From NCBI GenBank assembly GCA_007570785.1, contig ML660204.1:1984001-2048000 (forward strand): a stretch of DNA of 64,000 nt. Direction: 5' to 3'. The first letter of the stretch is position 1, and every line of letters starts with the position of its first letter. Under the pieces are notes generated by a model. The model worked only from the letters and a program-made list of their open reading frames with translations, was not told the origin of the DNA and ran no database searches. Position numbers and translations under genes: made by a program. The DNA comes from Antilocapra americana. Lineage: Eukaryota; Chordata; Mammalia; Artiodactyla; Antilocapridae. Positions 10,090-19,891 of the stretch are shown here, in pieces.

Positions 10090-10625
10090 TGTAGTTTCTC
10101 CACGAGCCATAGTCTATTTCCCCAGCCCTTGAATCTGAGCCAAACTTTTGATTTGCTTTGACCAAAAGGACTTAGCAGAAGTGTTATTACACCAATTCTG
10201 GCCTAGAACTCAAAAAAGCCTTGCAGCTTCTCCTCTCTCTCCATCTTTCTCGCTCTTCCTCTCCCCCATGCACACCCACCTCTTTCTCTCTCTCTCTTCC
10301 CCTTTCTCAGCCCTGATGCCATCATGTGGATAAGCCTGAACTAACCTGCTGGAGTGTCCACCTGGAGGAGAATCAAGTCACCCAGCCAACAGCCCACCCA
10401 CTGCCCAGACAAGGGAGTCAGGCTATTTGAAATCATCCAGGCCATTTTGGGTGACAGTTGATTTGCATACAAACCCACGAGTGACCTTAGGCAAGATCAG
10501 TAGAACTGCCCAGATGAGTCTAGCCCAAATTGCTAACCCACAGAATTATAGACAAATAAACAAGTTGCTTTTAGCTGCCAAGTTCGGGAATTGTTTGTTT
10601 CTCAGCAAAGGCTAACTGATACACA
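10090..10625 (+). mobile_element. MaLR (MLT1-like) LTR
   Basis: Diverged solo LTR with 'tttgatttgctttgaccaaa', 'tagcccaaattgctaaccca' and a terminal 'caaaggctaactgatacaca'. Only the LTR is present, with no internal genes. Confidence 0.6.
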
Positions 10626-10719
10626 ATTTCTCATTTCCCTCTTGGCAATGAGATTCCAATATTTTTTAGGAGACTGTGTGACAGTTCTAGGAGATGGGAT
10701 AAGATTAATCTACTCAACT

Positions 10720-11145
10720 GTGACAATTGTGTTCCTGCTGTCTTAGCCTTCTTTGCAGCTAGGGGTGGCTACTGTACCTGGTTTGGGCCAAGGAGATCTA
10801 AGTAGAAATACACAGGGGAAAAGAGCAGGAAACAGGCCTCTGGAAAAGTCCTGAATTTATGATAGAAGCTGATGGGTCCAGCTGGCTGGGCCCTTTCTCC
10901 TCCCTGACTCCCTTCTTCCTTGGACATAGCCACAATTGCTGGAGGCACAGCAGCCATCTTGTGACTGTGAGGTGACAAGCAATGAGGGAAAGGCTGAAAG
11001 GATCAGAGACGTGTGCCCTAACTTTGCTGAGTGGTTTAACCAGTACCATTAGCCATCTGTCTCCAGAATTCATGCTATGTGGAAAAGCAAACTTCTCTTT
11101 GTTTAAGTCACTGTAACCTAGGTTTCCCTTCACTTGCAGATGAAT
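10720..11145 (+). mobile_element. MaLR-like LTR
   Basis: A second old LTR-like block: 'cttctttgcagctaggggtg' near the start, 'cagcagccatcttgtgactg' in the middle, then 'ctctttgtttaagtcactgt' at the end. The subfamily was not assigned. Confidence 0.5.
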
Positions 11146-11497
11146 GAATTCACATGATACAATACAAGGACAGAAATGCAGAAGGATCTTTGTCCTTGGG
11201 AATCTGGAACCAGTAGCATATGACTCTCCAAATCCGTCTCCTTTCTCATTTCAGCCTCTCAATAATCCTTCAGGAGCAGACACAGGACCCCATTTTCCCC
11301 AAGGGGGGAAATGGGGCTCCCACACTGTTCAGTCATGAGTCCAAGGTCTTGCAGCTAGCTAAGAGGGTGCTTCAAGCCAGACCCACCTGCCACGCACAAA
11401 TAGAATGCATTCCTGCTACACCTTTGCATGGCCTAGCCCCCTGGAGGCCAGGTGTCTTCCAGGTTCCTGGTAGTGGTGGCAGGTGCCAAAGAAGCTG

Positions 11498-11701
11498 CTA
11501 CTGCAAGTCCGGTGTGGAAGCGCCCAGGTACACCCTTAGGTCCGAGAGGGTGGATTGGACAAGCTTGGCGGGGATGGTCTCTCGCTGCAGCTGCTGGTAG
11601 GCTGCATACCGGTGGCAGCCCCCAAAGGAGTAGAAGTAGTCACCGCCCTGGGCCCCTTTGATCCAGAGGACGTCGATCGGGGGAACGCTGTCTGGATTCT
11701 C
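11498..11701 (-). CDS. SRXN1: SRXN1 coding exon 2
   Basis: 67 codons plus stop, starting [11 protein letters not shown] after a clean acceptor (minus strand ...ctcgccag|GAG, AG at 11703-11702) in phase 0. It carries the phosphate-binding and catalytic loop FGGCHRY and the C-terminus. No frame damage is seen. Confidence 0.96.
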   Translation of the reverse strand, partial: ENPDSVPPIDVLWIKGAQGGDYFYSFGGCHRYAAYQQLQRETIPAKLVQSTLSDLRVYLGASTPDLQ

Positions 11702-14700
11702 CTGGCGAGAAGAGGACATGGGGTGAATGAGCCTGGCACGGTGTTGGACAGTTTGCAAAGCAGACTTTGTTAACCTGGGCTGAACTCCTCCAGGTGCTTA
11801 GGCTGGTTTGTGAGAGGCAACAGTTACATGGTCAGTTCTGTGAGCTGGCTGACCTTGGTAGCATGAAAATCAGTCATGGTAAGAGTATTTACACCAAGAA
11901 AATTGGCAGATACTACAAATCAGGGCTTCTTCCCATCTCCAAGTTGTTAACCATTTATCACACCACATGTATATTACCTGGCACTGTTCTAGACTCTGAG
12001 AATAAGGTACAGACACAGCCCCTGCCATCATGGGGCACATGGATGCTACAGTGATAAATGTTATGAAAACAATAATACAGGTTGTCATGACAATGATGGA
12101 GGTGACAATGAAGCAGAGGACTGAACACAGAGAACTCCCCTGGGGAAGACAGAGAGGTGGAATCTTTAGCGAAAGAGCCTGACTGCCAAGTTCAAATCTC
12201 AGCTCTGCTACTTAATTGCTCTGTGACCTTGGGCAATTCATATTTGTGCCTCAGGTGCCCCAGATGGGGATGAAGATGACACAACCACCTCATAGAACTG
12301 TTGGGTTTAACGAGTTAACAGATATACAGTGCTTCCAACAACACCTGGCACATGGAATAGGCTCAGTAATACACAGTTAGTATTACCCGTGGGAAGGGCG
12401 TTCCAGGCAGAGGGAATAGCAAATGCAAAATGCCTGAGGCCAGAACAAGCTCACTGTATTGCAGGCATGGCAAAGAGGCCAGTGTAATCAGAAAAGACTC
12501 AGGGGTCTGTGGAACAGAAGAGGCCAGAAAGGTTTTATTGAGATATAATTGATGTACAGCACTATGTAAGCTAAAGGTATAAATATAATGATTTGAGTTA
12601 AAACATCATGAAATGATGAAGTTCAGTGAACATCCATCATCTCATATACATACAAAATTAAAGAAATAAAAAACTTTTTTTCCTTGTGACTAAAGTGTTA
12701 CAAGGAAAAGTAAAGTCTCAGTTGTGTCCAACACTTTGCAACTCCATGGACTGTAGCCTGCCAGGCTACTCTGTCCATGGAATTCTCCAGGCAAGAATAC
12801 TGGGTTACCATTCCCTTCTCCAGGGGATCTTACCAACCAAGGGATTGAACTTAGGCCTCCTGCATTGCAGGCAGATTCATTACCATCTGAGCCACCAGGG
12901 AAGCCTCCTTGTGATGAAAGCTCTTAGGACTTAACTTTCTAAACAACTTTCACATATAATGCACGACAGTGTTTATTATATTTATCACGTCGTACTTTAC
13001 ATCCCCGGTACTTATTTATCTTATAATAGAAGTTAGTGCCGTGTGACCGCCTGCATACAATTTTCCTTCTCCTTATTCTCCCCCCTCCCACCCCTACCTC
13101 TGGTAATCACAAATCTGGCCTCTTTTTCTACGAGTTTGTTTTTGAAGTATAACTGATGTACACCACTATGTTAGTTCCTGGTACACAATGCAGTGATTGG
13201 ATATTTCTATACATTTCAAAATGATCATCATGATTGAGTCCAGTTACCATCCGTCAACATACAAAGATATTATGTAGTTTTTGACTATCTTCCCTATGCT
13301 GCACACTTCATACATGACTCATTTATTTTATAAATAGACGTTTATACCTCTTAGGTCCTGGAGTATTTTAAACAGGAGAGGGTGACATGATATAGGGACA
13401 TTCTAGAAAGGTGTGATGAGAAAGCAGCCTTGGTGAGGTGGACAAAGACAAAAGCAGGGAGGACAGAGGTGAGTCCCCAGCAGGTATTCAGCAGAAGAGG
13501 CTGTCCTTGGTGAGGGTGTTAATGGGACAGGGAGAGGTGGACAGGCTTGCCACATGTTTGGGGGCAGATCCCAGGGGAGGGAGTGAATGTCGAGGAGAAG
13601 AAGAAGAGAATCTGAGCTGACTTCCTGTTCAGGGCTGGAGTAGCCAGATGAAGAGTGGGTGGACCTCTACATAGGGAAAGTCGGGGGCAGGGTGGGGTGG
13701 AGTAGGGGGAGACGGAATTAAGTGAGTTGCTAGAAGGCCTCCAGCGTTGGCCCTAAGGCGGTTGCTTGTTAGGCTGCATTGATGGATTCATTATTCCATT
13801 TATTGCAGAAATTAATATTAAGCAGTAAGGCCCAGTAGTCATGAGCTGGGAGTCTTGCATAAGGCAAACCTGAATTTAAATCCCAGCTCCTCCACAGAGC
13901 AGCCGGCGGGGGTGAGAGGGGTGGTTGGGTAGGGACGGGGGTGTAAGCAAGGGCCTTTTCCACTGGGCATTGTTCCTCAGCTGTAAGATGGGAATAGATA
14001 CCCTATAGGCTGCTGATGAAGTTGGGAAGCTGATATAAGTTAGGCGTGGAGCACAGCCTGCCTGGCAGTGCAGCAGCAAAGAGAGGCAGTTGTGCCAGGC
14101 AAGCCTTGTGCTGGGTGTCAGGGCTGTGATGATGGGTGGGCAGGATAACAGCCCCCAAAGATGTCCAAGTCCTAATCCCGGGAACCTGTGAATATGTTAC
14201 TCCCAAGAGATAGGAGCTTTCCAGATGGGATTAAGTTAAAGATCTTGAGATGGGGATATTATCCTGGGTTGTGAAGATGAGCTAAAAGTAATCACCAGAG
14301 ACCTTAAACATGGAACAGAGAGGAGCAAGAGGAGATCTAATGTTGCTGGCTTCCGAGGTGGAGGAAAGAGGTCATGAGCCAAAAATGTGGGTGGCCTCCA
14401 GAAGCTGGGAAAGACAAGGAAATGGATTCTCCCCAAGAGACTCCAGAAAAGAAAGCAGCCCTGCTGATACCTTGATTTTAGCCCAGTGAGACCTATTCTG
14501 GACTTCTGAACTATAGAACTATAAAGTAATAAGATCTTGGCTTTAAGTCACTAAGTTTCTGGAATTTGTCACAGTAGCCATAGAAAACTAGTACCTGTGA
14601 TAAGCAAAGACAGGCCTGGTTTTTGCCTCCCAGAACGTATGGTGCTGGTGTGGAAGACAGGTGTCTGAGGCCATTACACCCCAGTTGTTGGGGATCAGAG

Positions 14701-16226
14701 GTGTGCTGACAGGTATGGAGGTGGCTGGGGGCCCACAAGAGGCCCCTAACCTTACAGGCGCTGTCAAGGAAGCCACTCACACTGACAGAAGACCAAGAAG
14801 GTGTTAGAAACAGTAAAGAAGAGACGAAAAAGTGTTTCTGGCAGGGGGAAAGCTTGTGCAAAGGCCCAGGGGTAGGAGAGAGTACCCCGGACAGATCTAT
14901 CACAGCCAGGCACCGTGCCCGTGCTATGACCAGACAAAATCCCAGCTCCTTGGAGTTCAAATGAGATGAGGAGGGGAGACAATAAAACACAAACACACAC
15001 AGAGATAACATAACTCAGGCGATATCCTGAGTTATGCTTCAAGGCCAACTACTCAGGTTAATGGGAGACCTACAGAAGCCGGGGCTGCTGGGAGGCAAGT
15101 ACCTGACCCAAGGGAGGGAGCAGTCCCCGGGGCTCTCTGGGAAGCAGTTCCAGACAGTGGAAGCAGCAGTGTAAACTCTAGGGCTGAAAGACAACAGGCA
15201 TGCAGTAGACAGGTATGGTGGGGCCTCGGGGTCTCCTGTGGCCACTTCTGAGGGTCTAGGGGCTGAAGACATGATGTTGCGCAGGCCTAACCTGACACTC
15301 ATGGCCCTTCCCTCCAGGATCACCCTGACTTTCCTGAGCTCTCTCTCTGAGATGTGGCTGACCCCATTCTCTCCCAGTTCCAGTTCAAACAAGGTCTTCC
15401 CAGCAGACAGGACACCCCCAGTCCCACTGCCACGGCCAGAAGTGACAACACAGGTTATGTTGTGGCCATGCAGCTGGGCACTGGAGCCAGGCCGTGCCAC
15501 TTTCTAAAATGCCTGACCTTGGACAAGCTGCTTGGATCCTTGTCTGTAAGAGGAACAATAGGAGTATCTACCTTATAGGGTGGGTATAAAGAAGCTGCTG
15601 CTGCTTAGTCGCTTCAGTCATGTCGGATTCTGTGGAGTGCGGCCTGCCAGGCTCCCCTGTCCATGGGATTCTCCAGGCAAGAATACTGGAATGGGTTGCC
15701 ATGCCCTCCTCCAGAGGGTCTTCGCGACCCAGGGATGGAACCCAGGTCTCCTGCGTTGCAGGCAGACTTTTTACCGGGAGCCACCAGGGAAGCCCATATC
15801 AAGTGCTATCTTTATAGCAGTCACAGATAGTTATTTTAATGACCTCCTCCATTCTCCTTGCTCCATGACGAAACTGGCCCAGAGAGGCCCAAACTTTTGC
15901 TCAAGGTCACAGAGCAAAGGCTGAGTTCTGACTCAAACTGAACTAGTCCCTTCTCGAGTCCAGCGCGACCTCCCCCTCCGAGGCCTCCCCAGCGGCCGGC
16001 TTTCCCGGGGCCTCACCCGGATCGTGTCCACGAGGCTTTGCACCTTGTCCTGGTCCAGCACAGACGGCAGAGGCCGAATGAGCACGCTCAGCGGCACGTT
16101 GTGCACGGCGGTGATGCAGCCCGAGTGGATGCTGCCGCCCTGCGCGCCGCCGCTCGGCCCAGGGCCCTCGGGCGCCCCGCGGCCCGCCCCGGCTCTGCCC
16201 AGCGCTCCTCCCGCGCGGAGACCCAT
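11498..16226 (-). CDS. SRXN1: Sulfiredoxin 1, two coding exons
   Basis: join(11498..11701, 16017..16226) on the minus strand gives 137 aa, the length of the human protein. Sulfiredoxin is a cytosolic enzyme that uses ATP and a thiol to reduce the cysteine sulfinic acid of overoxidised 2-Cys peroxiredoxins. The signature FGGCHRY is intact, with the catalytic Cys at residue 99. The N-terminal 30 residues are Gly/Ala/Pro-rich and poorly structured. The fold begins near residue 38 ([19 protein letters not shown]) and runs to the C-terminal LGASTPDLQ. Two ATGs are adjacent (16229-16227 and 16226-16224); the second is chosen because it matches the usual MGLRAGG start. Residue 37 is Cys (codon TGC at 16118-16116), where the recalled human sequence has Arg, so this protein would have two cysteines instead of one. 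The upstream promoter carries AP-1/ARE sites, fitting NRF2 control. It is the neighbour of SCRT2, as in human. Confidence 0.96.
12175..12400 (+). mobile_element. MIR SINE
   Basis: Nearly full MIR: 'caagttcaaatctcagctct', 'tctgtgaccttgggcaattc', then 'acacctggcacatggaatag'. An L2 remnant follows ('gggcgttccaggcagaggga' at about 12395-12420). Confidence 0.75.
12530..13370. mobile_element. L1-like 3'UTR fragments interrupted by a SINE
   Basis: Blocks such as 'ttgagatataattgatgtac' (about 12538) and 'gaagtataactgatgtacac' (about 13143), and between them 'acatccccggtacttattta', follow the order of old L1 3'UTRs, which contain this motif twice. A Bov SINE sits at 12712-12905. Confidence 0.55.
12712..12905 (-). 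mobile_element. Bov-tA-type SINE
   Basis: Minus-strand copy inside the L1-like fragment. The plus strand runs from 'taaagtctcagttgtgtcca' to 'tctgagccaccagggaagcc'. Confidence 0.9.
14130..14600 (+). mobile_element. MaLR (MLT1-like) LTR
   Basis: Solo LTR with 'aagtcctaatcccgggaacc', 'cttgattttagcccagtgag' and 'ctttaagtcactaagtttct'. The end reads 'gccatagaaaactagtac', the typical MaLR terminus. No internal region is present. Confidence 0.7.
15594..15795 (-). mobile_element. Bov-A2/Bov-tA-type SINE
   Basis: Minus-strand copy starting at a gct-gct-gct tail. The plus strand then reads 'tagtcgcttcagtcatgtcg' and ends 'gagccaccagggaagcccat'. Confidence 0.9.
16017..16226 (-). CDS. SRXN1: SRXN1 coding exon 1
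   Basis: 70 codons from the second of two adjacent ATGs to the donor cgg|gtgagg. It encodes the Gly/Pro-rich N-terminus and the first strand and helix of the fold. The same frame stays open upstream to 16658, but that extension is 5'UTR/promoter sequence with no resemblance to sulfiredoxin. Confidence 0.95.
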
Positions 16227-16525
16227 CATTCCGCCGTCGCCGCTGCCTGGGCCATCGCGGGACGCGCCACCTCCACCCCCGGGCTTGAACCTCGGCCGGG
16301 CCGTACCATTCCGCGCGGGAGGAGGGGGGCGCAGCCAGGCCGCGCGGAGCGTCTCTCTCCCCTGGCCCCAGGGTGGTCCCGCCCGCCACCGAGCGCCCCT
16401 GCGGGACCTCTGCTCCTCTCGCCCCCGGCCGCCAGACGCCCGCAGGGCTTCGGCCCTCCGCTGGGGGGCGCCTCGCCGCCTGCCCTCCGCCGCGCGGCGT
16501 CCCGGGAGTGGAAGCGGCCGGGCAG

Positions 16526-16534
16526 GCTGACTCA
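16526..16534 (-). promoter_or_regulatory. ARE/MARE-type site (NRF2-MAF)
   Basis: The minus strand reads TGAGTCAGC, a perfect composite AP-1/antioxidant response core, 300 bp upstream of the SRXN1 ATG. SRXN1 is an established NRF2 and AP-1 target. Confidence 0.7.
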
Positions 16535-16572
16535 GGGTGAGTCTGCAGGTCCTGGAGTGGGAGGGGCGCGGG

Positions 16573-16657
16573 TGACGCACATTCCGGGGTGACTCAGGCC
16601 CATGGCGGGGGCACAGGGTAGAGGGGGCCGGACGTGCCCAGCGAGGGTGAGTCGGCA
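16573..16657. promoter_or_regulatory. Further AP-1/ARE-like sites
   Basis: TGACGCA at 16573-16579, TGACTCA at 16590-16596 and TGAGTCGGC at 16648-16656 lie within 85 bp. With the sites at 16526-16543 they form a cluster of five related motifs. Confidence 0.6.
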
Positions 16658-16764
16658 AAACTCGGCGCTTGGCCGCCTGGCCCTTGGACCGCTAGTGGTG
16701 ACAGCCGCGGAGGTGATACTAATACCAAAGACTAAGACTACCAAATACCAAATACCAAGACTAA

Positions 16765-16977
16765 CACTAGGAATCTGCTGAATGTGGTGCTGTGTCAGGC
16801 ACTGTTCTAAACACTTTTCATGTACATTACTTTATTTAAACCTCAAACAACCCTACCAGCTAGGTATGATTATTATTCCCATTTTACAGATATGGAAACT
16901 GAGGCACAGCGAGGTTTAAGTGATTTTCTCCCAAGGTCATGGGGCTAGTAAGTGGCTGAACCAGGGTTCCAAGGAAC
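16765..16977 (-). mobile_element. MIR SINE
   Basis: Well preserved: 'gtcaggcactgttctaaaca', 'cccattttacagatatggaa' and 'gggctagtaagtggctgaac' follow the reverse complement of MIR. Confidence 0.75.
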
Positions 16978-17116
16978 ATTTTATAAACATTTATTTGGCT
17001 GCTTTGGGTGTTAGTTGCAGCATGTGGAATTTAGTTCCTCAACCAGGGATGGCCCAACCAGGCCCCTTGCATTGTGCCCTTGGAGTCCTAGCCACTGAAC
17101 CACCAGGGAAGTCCCA
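16978..17116 (-). mobile_element. CHR-type tRNA-derived SINE
   Basis: The plus strand shows 'ttgcagcatgtggaatttag' and ends 'accaccagggaagtcccagg', the reverse complement of the CHR SINE head. Confidence 0.75.
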
Positions 17117-17339
17117 GGCAGCCTTTTGGAATGGTGCTGACAGTGTGTGGGCACTCCCCTGAACTTCTACAATAACCGTCTGCTTTCATCCTCTCAGTGC
17201 CTTGAGGAAGTTGACATGGTTGTTGAAGCACTTGTTCAAGGTAGGGCCGCTGGAAATAAAATGCTGAGCTCAGGGTCTCAGGCCACTAAACACCTGCTTA
17301 CAGATGAGGACACCAGGGCTGCGAGGGGTGGTGGTAATG

Positions 17340-17538
17340 TGAAGTGAAGTAAAAGTCGCTCAGTCATGTTCGACTCTTTGAGACCCCATGAACTATAGAG
17401 TCCATAGAATTCTCCAGGCCAGAATACTGGAGTGGGTAGCTGTTCCATTCTCCAGGGGATCTTCCCAGCCCAGGGAGAGAACCCAGGTCTCCTGCATTGC
17501 AGGTGGATTTTTTACCAACTGAGCTATCAGGGAAGCCC
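17340..17538 (-). mobile_element. Bov-tA-type SINE
   Basis: The plus strand starts 'gtgaagtgaagtaaaagtcg' and ends 'ctgagctatcagggaagccc'. The preceding 17117-17339 is unique or MIR-like, and 17540-17847 is unassigned. Confidence 0.9.
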
Positions 17539-17847
17539 ATGACTTAGGTCCAAACATGCCGACTGCTATCCCCACTCTCTTCTGTTTAAAGCTCTCTATC
17601 CCCTTGATCCCAGGTTCAGCACCCAGTGCCCTCTGGAGCCAGAGGGAGGCAGACAGAGGCTCCTGGTTTTAATCTCTGGTGTTTATAGCATCTGTGGCAA
17701 CATTAAGACTTTGGTACAGACTAGCCTGGGTTCAGATCCCAAATGGCCACTCTCAGGCAAGATGCAAGAGCATCAGCCTTCTCTTTTGTAAAATGATTGT
17801 GAGGGGATTGTGAAAACATTTGGAGATAATGGCTGTTAGAGGGCAAT

Positions 17848-18042
17848 GTGCGTGCTAAGTCGCTACAGTCATAACCCTGTGGACTGTAGCCCACCAGGCT
17901 CTCTGTCCATGGGATTTTCCAGGCAAGGATAATGGAGTGGGTTGCCATCCCCTCCTCCAGGGGATCTTCCTGACCCAGGGTTCAAACCTGCATCTCCTGA
18001 ATTACAGGGGGACTCTTTACCACTGAGCCATTAGGGAAGCCC
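17848..18042 (-). mobile_element. Bov-tA-type SINE
   Basis: The plus strand runs from 'gtgcgtgctaagtcgctaca' to 'tgagccattagggaagccca'. It is more diverged than its neighbours. Confidence 0.88.
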
Positions 18043-18278
18043 AAATCAGTGCTTACACAGTGATAATCAAGGAAAGTGACAGGTTTCATCACGCTGCCCA
18101 GAATGCTGAGGAAGAACAAGGAAAGGCTTCCTGGAGGAGGGGTTATTCATACTGGAAAGTGGCTTGGTTCTGGAGAGGGAAAACAGGGAAGAAGCAGGTG
18201 ATGGTTTAGGGTATAGATCTGGAGTCACTTGAATGGGATGAATTTAAGTCCTGGCTCTACCACCGACTAGCCAGTGTG

Positions 18279-18280
<2 letters not shown>

Positions 18281-18316
<36 letters not shown>
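18281..18316. repeat. (GT)18 microsatellite
   Basis: 36 bp of uninterrupted GT inside a MIR. Likely to vary in length between individuals. Confidence 0.97.
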
Positions 18317-18317
<1 letters not shown>

Positions 18318-18387
18318 TGTGGTGGGATGCTCAACTTCTCTGTGTCTTGGTTTCCTCTCTCAATTGCCAGGGAGAGTAAATGAAAAT

Positions 18388-18401
18388 AACACATAGTGTT
18401 T
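18388..18401. repeat. Target-site duplication, left copy
   Basis: aacacatagtgttt; pairs with aacacccagtgttt at 19066-19079 (12 of 14 identical). They flank the ATP5PD retrocopy exactly at the tail and at the 5' end. Confidence 0.8.
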
Positions 18402-19065
18402 ATTTTTATTTTATTTTATTTTTTGAGGTCAGCCCAGAGTTTTAATTATCTCAGCCACAAAGGAGCAGACACACAGCACCATGTAATTATTTTTAATGTC
18501 CAGAGTTTATAATTCGAGGGCCAGAGCTTTCTCCTGGACTTGAGTTTATAAGCTCTAAATTGGCCTGGGAGGCCAATAGGGGTACTTTTTCTTGTCTAAT
18601 TTGGTTTCTGGGAAGACTTCATTCAAGTCCTCAATGGTCATCTGATCAAATGGAATTATGTTCCTCATCTTCTCCAGCTCTTTCTCATATTCCTGAATCC
18701 TGGCCTTTGAGAGAGTTACAAACTCAGCACAACTTTTCACATCTTCTTTCTCTTCAGCATCCACCTGGGCAGTATATTTATCCTCTGGTATAGGAATCTT
18801 CAGGGCATTAAACTTCTTCTCAAAGTCATCCACCAAGCCAGCCTTTGCCACGTTGGCCTTGTAGTAAGCCCAGTCGATGGCAGGCGGCTTCTCAGGCAGA
18901 GAAGCCAACCTGGAGGTTAGGGTCTCGTTCCAGGACTTCAAGTTGTTCACTATGGCCTTCTGGTTTCGGGGGATGATTTCCCCGAAAGCTACCCAGTCAA
19001 TGGTTTTTAGAGCAAGTTTCCGTCCAGCCATCTTGAGATCCTTCACCGACCCCAGGCGGCCCGCC
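18402..19065 (-). pseudogene. ATP5PD: Processed retrocopy of ATP synthase subunit d (ATP5PD/ATP5H)
   Basis: The minus-strand frame from ATG at 19031-19029 encodes 158 aa beginning [20 protein letters not shown], the mitochondrial ATP synthase peripheral-stalk subunit d. It lacks introns. It has an adenine-rich 3' tail (T-rich on the plus strand at 18402-18424), an ATTAAA-type signal upstream of the tail, and a 14-bp target-site duplication with two mismatches at 18388-18401 and 19066-19079, so it is a LINE-mediated retrocopy. The frame is otherwise open, but a TAG at 18557-18555 stops it three codons before the usual end. About 33 bp of 5'UTR is retained and stays in frame from an upstream ATG at 19070, which falls partly in the target duplication. 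The parent gene lies elsewhere. No promoter is evident, and expression is unknown. Confidence 0.93.
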
Positions 19066-19079
19066 AACACCCAGTGTTT
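19066..19079. repeat. Target-site duplication, right copy
   Basis: Right partner of the 14-bp duplication bounding the ATP5PD retrocopy, directly next to the resumed MIR sequence. Confidence 0.8.
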
Positions 19080-19096
19080 GGAAAGGAATCTGGCAC

Positions 19097-19271
19097 ATGT
19101 GTGTGTGTTCAGTCACTCAGTCACGTCTGACTCTTGGTGACCCCCATGGACTGTAGCCCACTGCCATTTCCTTCTTCAGGGTGTCTTCCCAACCCAGGGA
19201 TCAAACCCGAGTCTCTAGTGTCTCCTACACTGGCAAGTGGATTCTTTACTGCTGAGCCACCTGGGCTTCCC
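19097..19271 (-). mobile_element. Bov-tA-type SINE
   Basis: The plus strand runs from 'gtgtgtgttcagtcactcag' to 'tgagccacctgggcttcccc'. It is inserted into the right remnant of the MIR, after the retrocopy. Confidence 0.88.
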
Positions 19272-19890
19272 CTCAGCCCCCAAATTACTGGTAATTAGAG
19301 AATTTCATCAAGAGGGAAGTTGTTCCTTTAGAACCACTTCCTCCTTTCAGAAAGTAAGAAGAAACAAGGGAACAGCTTCTGGGATGGAAAAATGGAGAGT
19401 TGTCCTGAATCTTTCATCATAGTTTGCCCTGTGAGAACCGCCCACTCCTGGCAACAAATTCTGTATGTTGAGATACCTATGATTCAACTCAAAATTGAAT
19501 TTTAAGCCTTAAGAAGACTTTTATTTCCACATAATTAAGTTTTCTGGAGGCAGGTATATCCATGATTGGTGAAGAAGTAATTGAACAATGTCAGGTTCTT
19601 TCCAGCTTTTTGTACCATCATCCTCTGTGTTCTTGTTTTTATCCTCCTGCTTGCCCCTCATGGTCCCAAGATGTTTTGCTGTAGCTTCAAGCATCGTATA
19701 CAACAGCTTTCAAAGGTGGAAGTTAGGACATTGACATCCCTTTGCCCCTCTTTTTAAGACTGAAGAAACCTTTAGTAACCATCCTCTGCCTCCCCACCCT
19801 TCTGCCCAGGAGTGTTTTCCTCATGTCTCATCATACTTCCATGCCTAAACCAGTCCCTGGCAAGGAGAGTGGGATTACCCTGATTGTGGG
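19272..19890. other. Spacer with LTR-like remnant
   Basis: The segment 19500-19740, read on the minus strand, contains 'caagcaggaggataaaaaca' and ends in an ATGTGGAAATAAAAG terminus, resembling an old LTR. The assignment is uncertain. The rest is unique. Confidence 0.35.
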
Positions 19891-19891
19891 C

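Larger units (their letters stand above)
9420..11497 (-). other. SRXN1: Probable SRXN1 3'UTR / downstream region
   Basis: Sequence after the SRXN1 stop codon. It includes old MaLR LTR fragments at 10090-10625 and 10720-11145, and a unique block at 9656-10089 in which no feature is recognised. The true 3' end cannot be fixed without transcript data. Confidence 0.35.
11702..16016 (-). other. SRXN1: SRXN1 intron 1
   Basis: A 4.3-kb intron with a GT donor at 16016-16015 (cgg|gtgagg) and an AG acceptor at 11703-11702. It holds MIR (12175-12400), L2 (12400-12520, about 14800-14860), L1-like (12530-13370), Bov SINE (12712-12905, 15594-15795) and MaLR LTR (14130-14600) insertions. The stretches 13371-14129 and 14861-15593 are mostly unique with no exon recognised. 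A minus MIR remnant precedes exon 1 at about 15850-15925. Confidence 0.8.
15950..16720 (-). promoter_or_regulatory. SRXN1: SRXN1 CpG-island promoter
   Basis: CpG-dense block covering coding exon 1 and about 490 bp upstream. It includes GC boxes near 16376-16388. An AP-1/ARE-like cluster occupies 16526-16657. No clear TATA box is seen, as expected for a CpG-island promoter. The transcription start probably lies between about 16230 and 16500. Confidence 0.75.
18196..18401 (+). mobile_element. MIR, left part, split by later insertions
   Basis: MIR blocks 'ggagtcacttgaatgggatg', 'ctggctctaccaccgactag' and 'tgtcttggtttcctctctca' are visible. A (GT)n tract (18281-18316) has expanded inside the element. 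The right part ('ggaatctggcacat') resumes after the retrocopy at about 19080-19096. Confidence 0.6.

Noticed and set aside
15933..16658. 241-codon minus-strand frame including SRXN1 exon 1
   Set aside because: Only the 16226-16017 part is sulfiredoxin. The upstream 143 codons are promoter/5'UTR sequence with AP-1 sites, and the downstream part is intron.
18555..19070. 171-codon frame as a functional ATP synthase subunit gene
   Set aside because: Intronless, with a 3' tail and target-site duplication, premature stop and no promoter; treated as a retrocopy. The first 13 codons come from 5'UTR and duplicated target.
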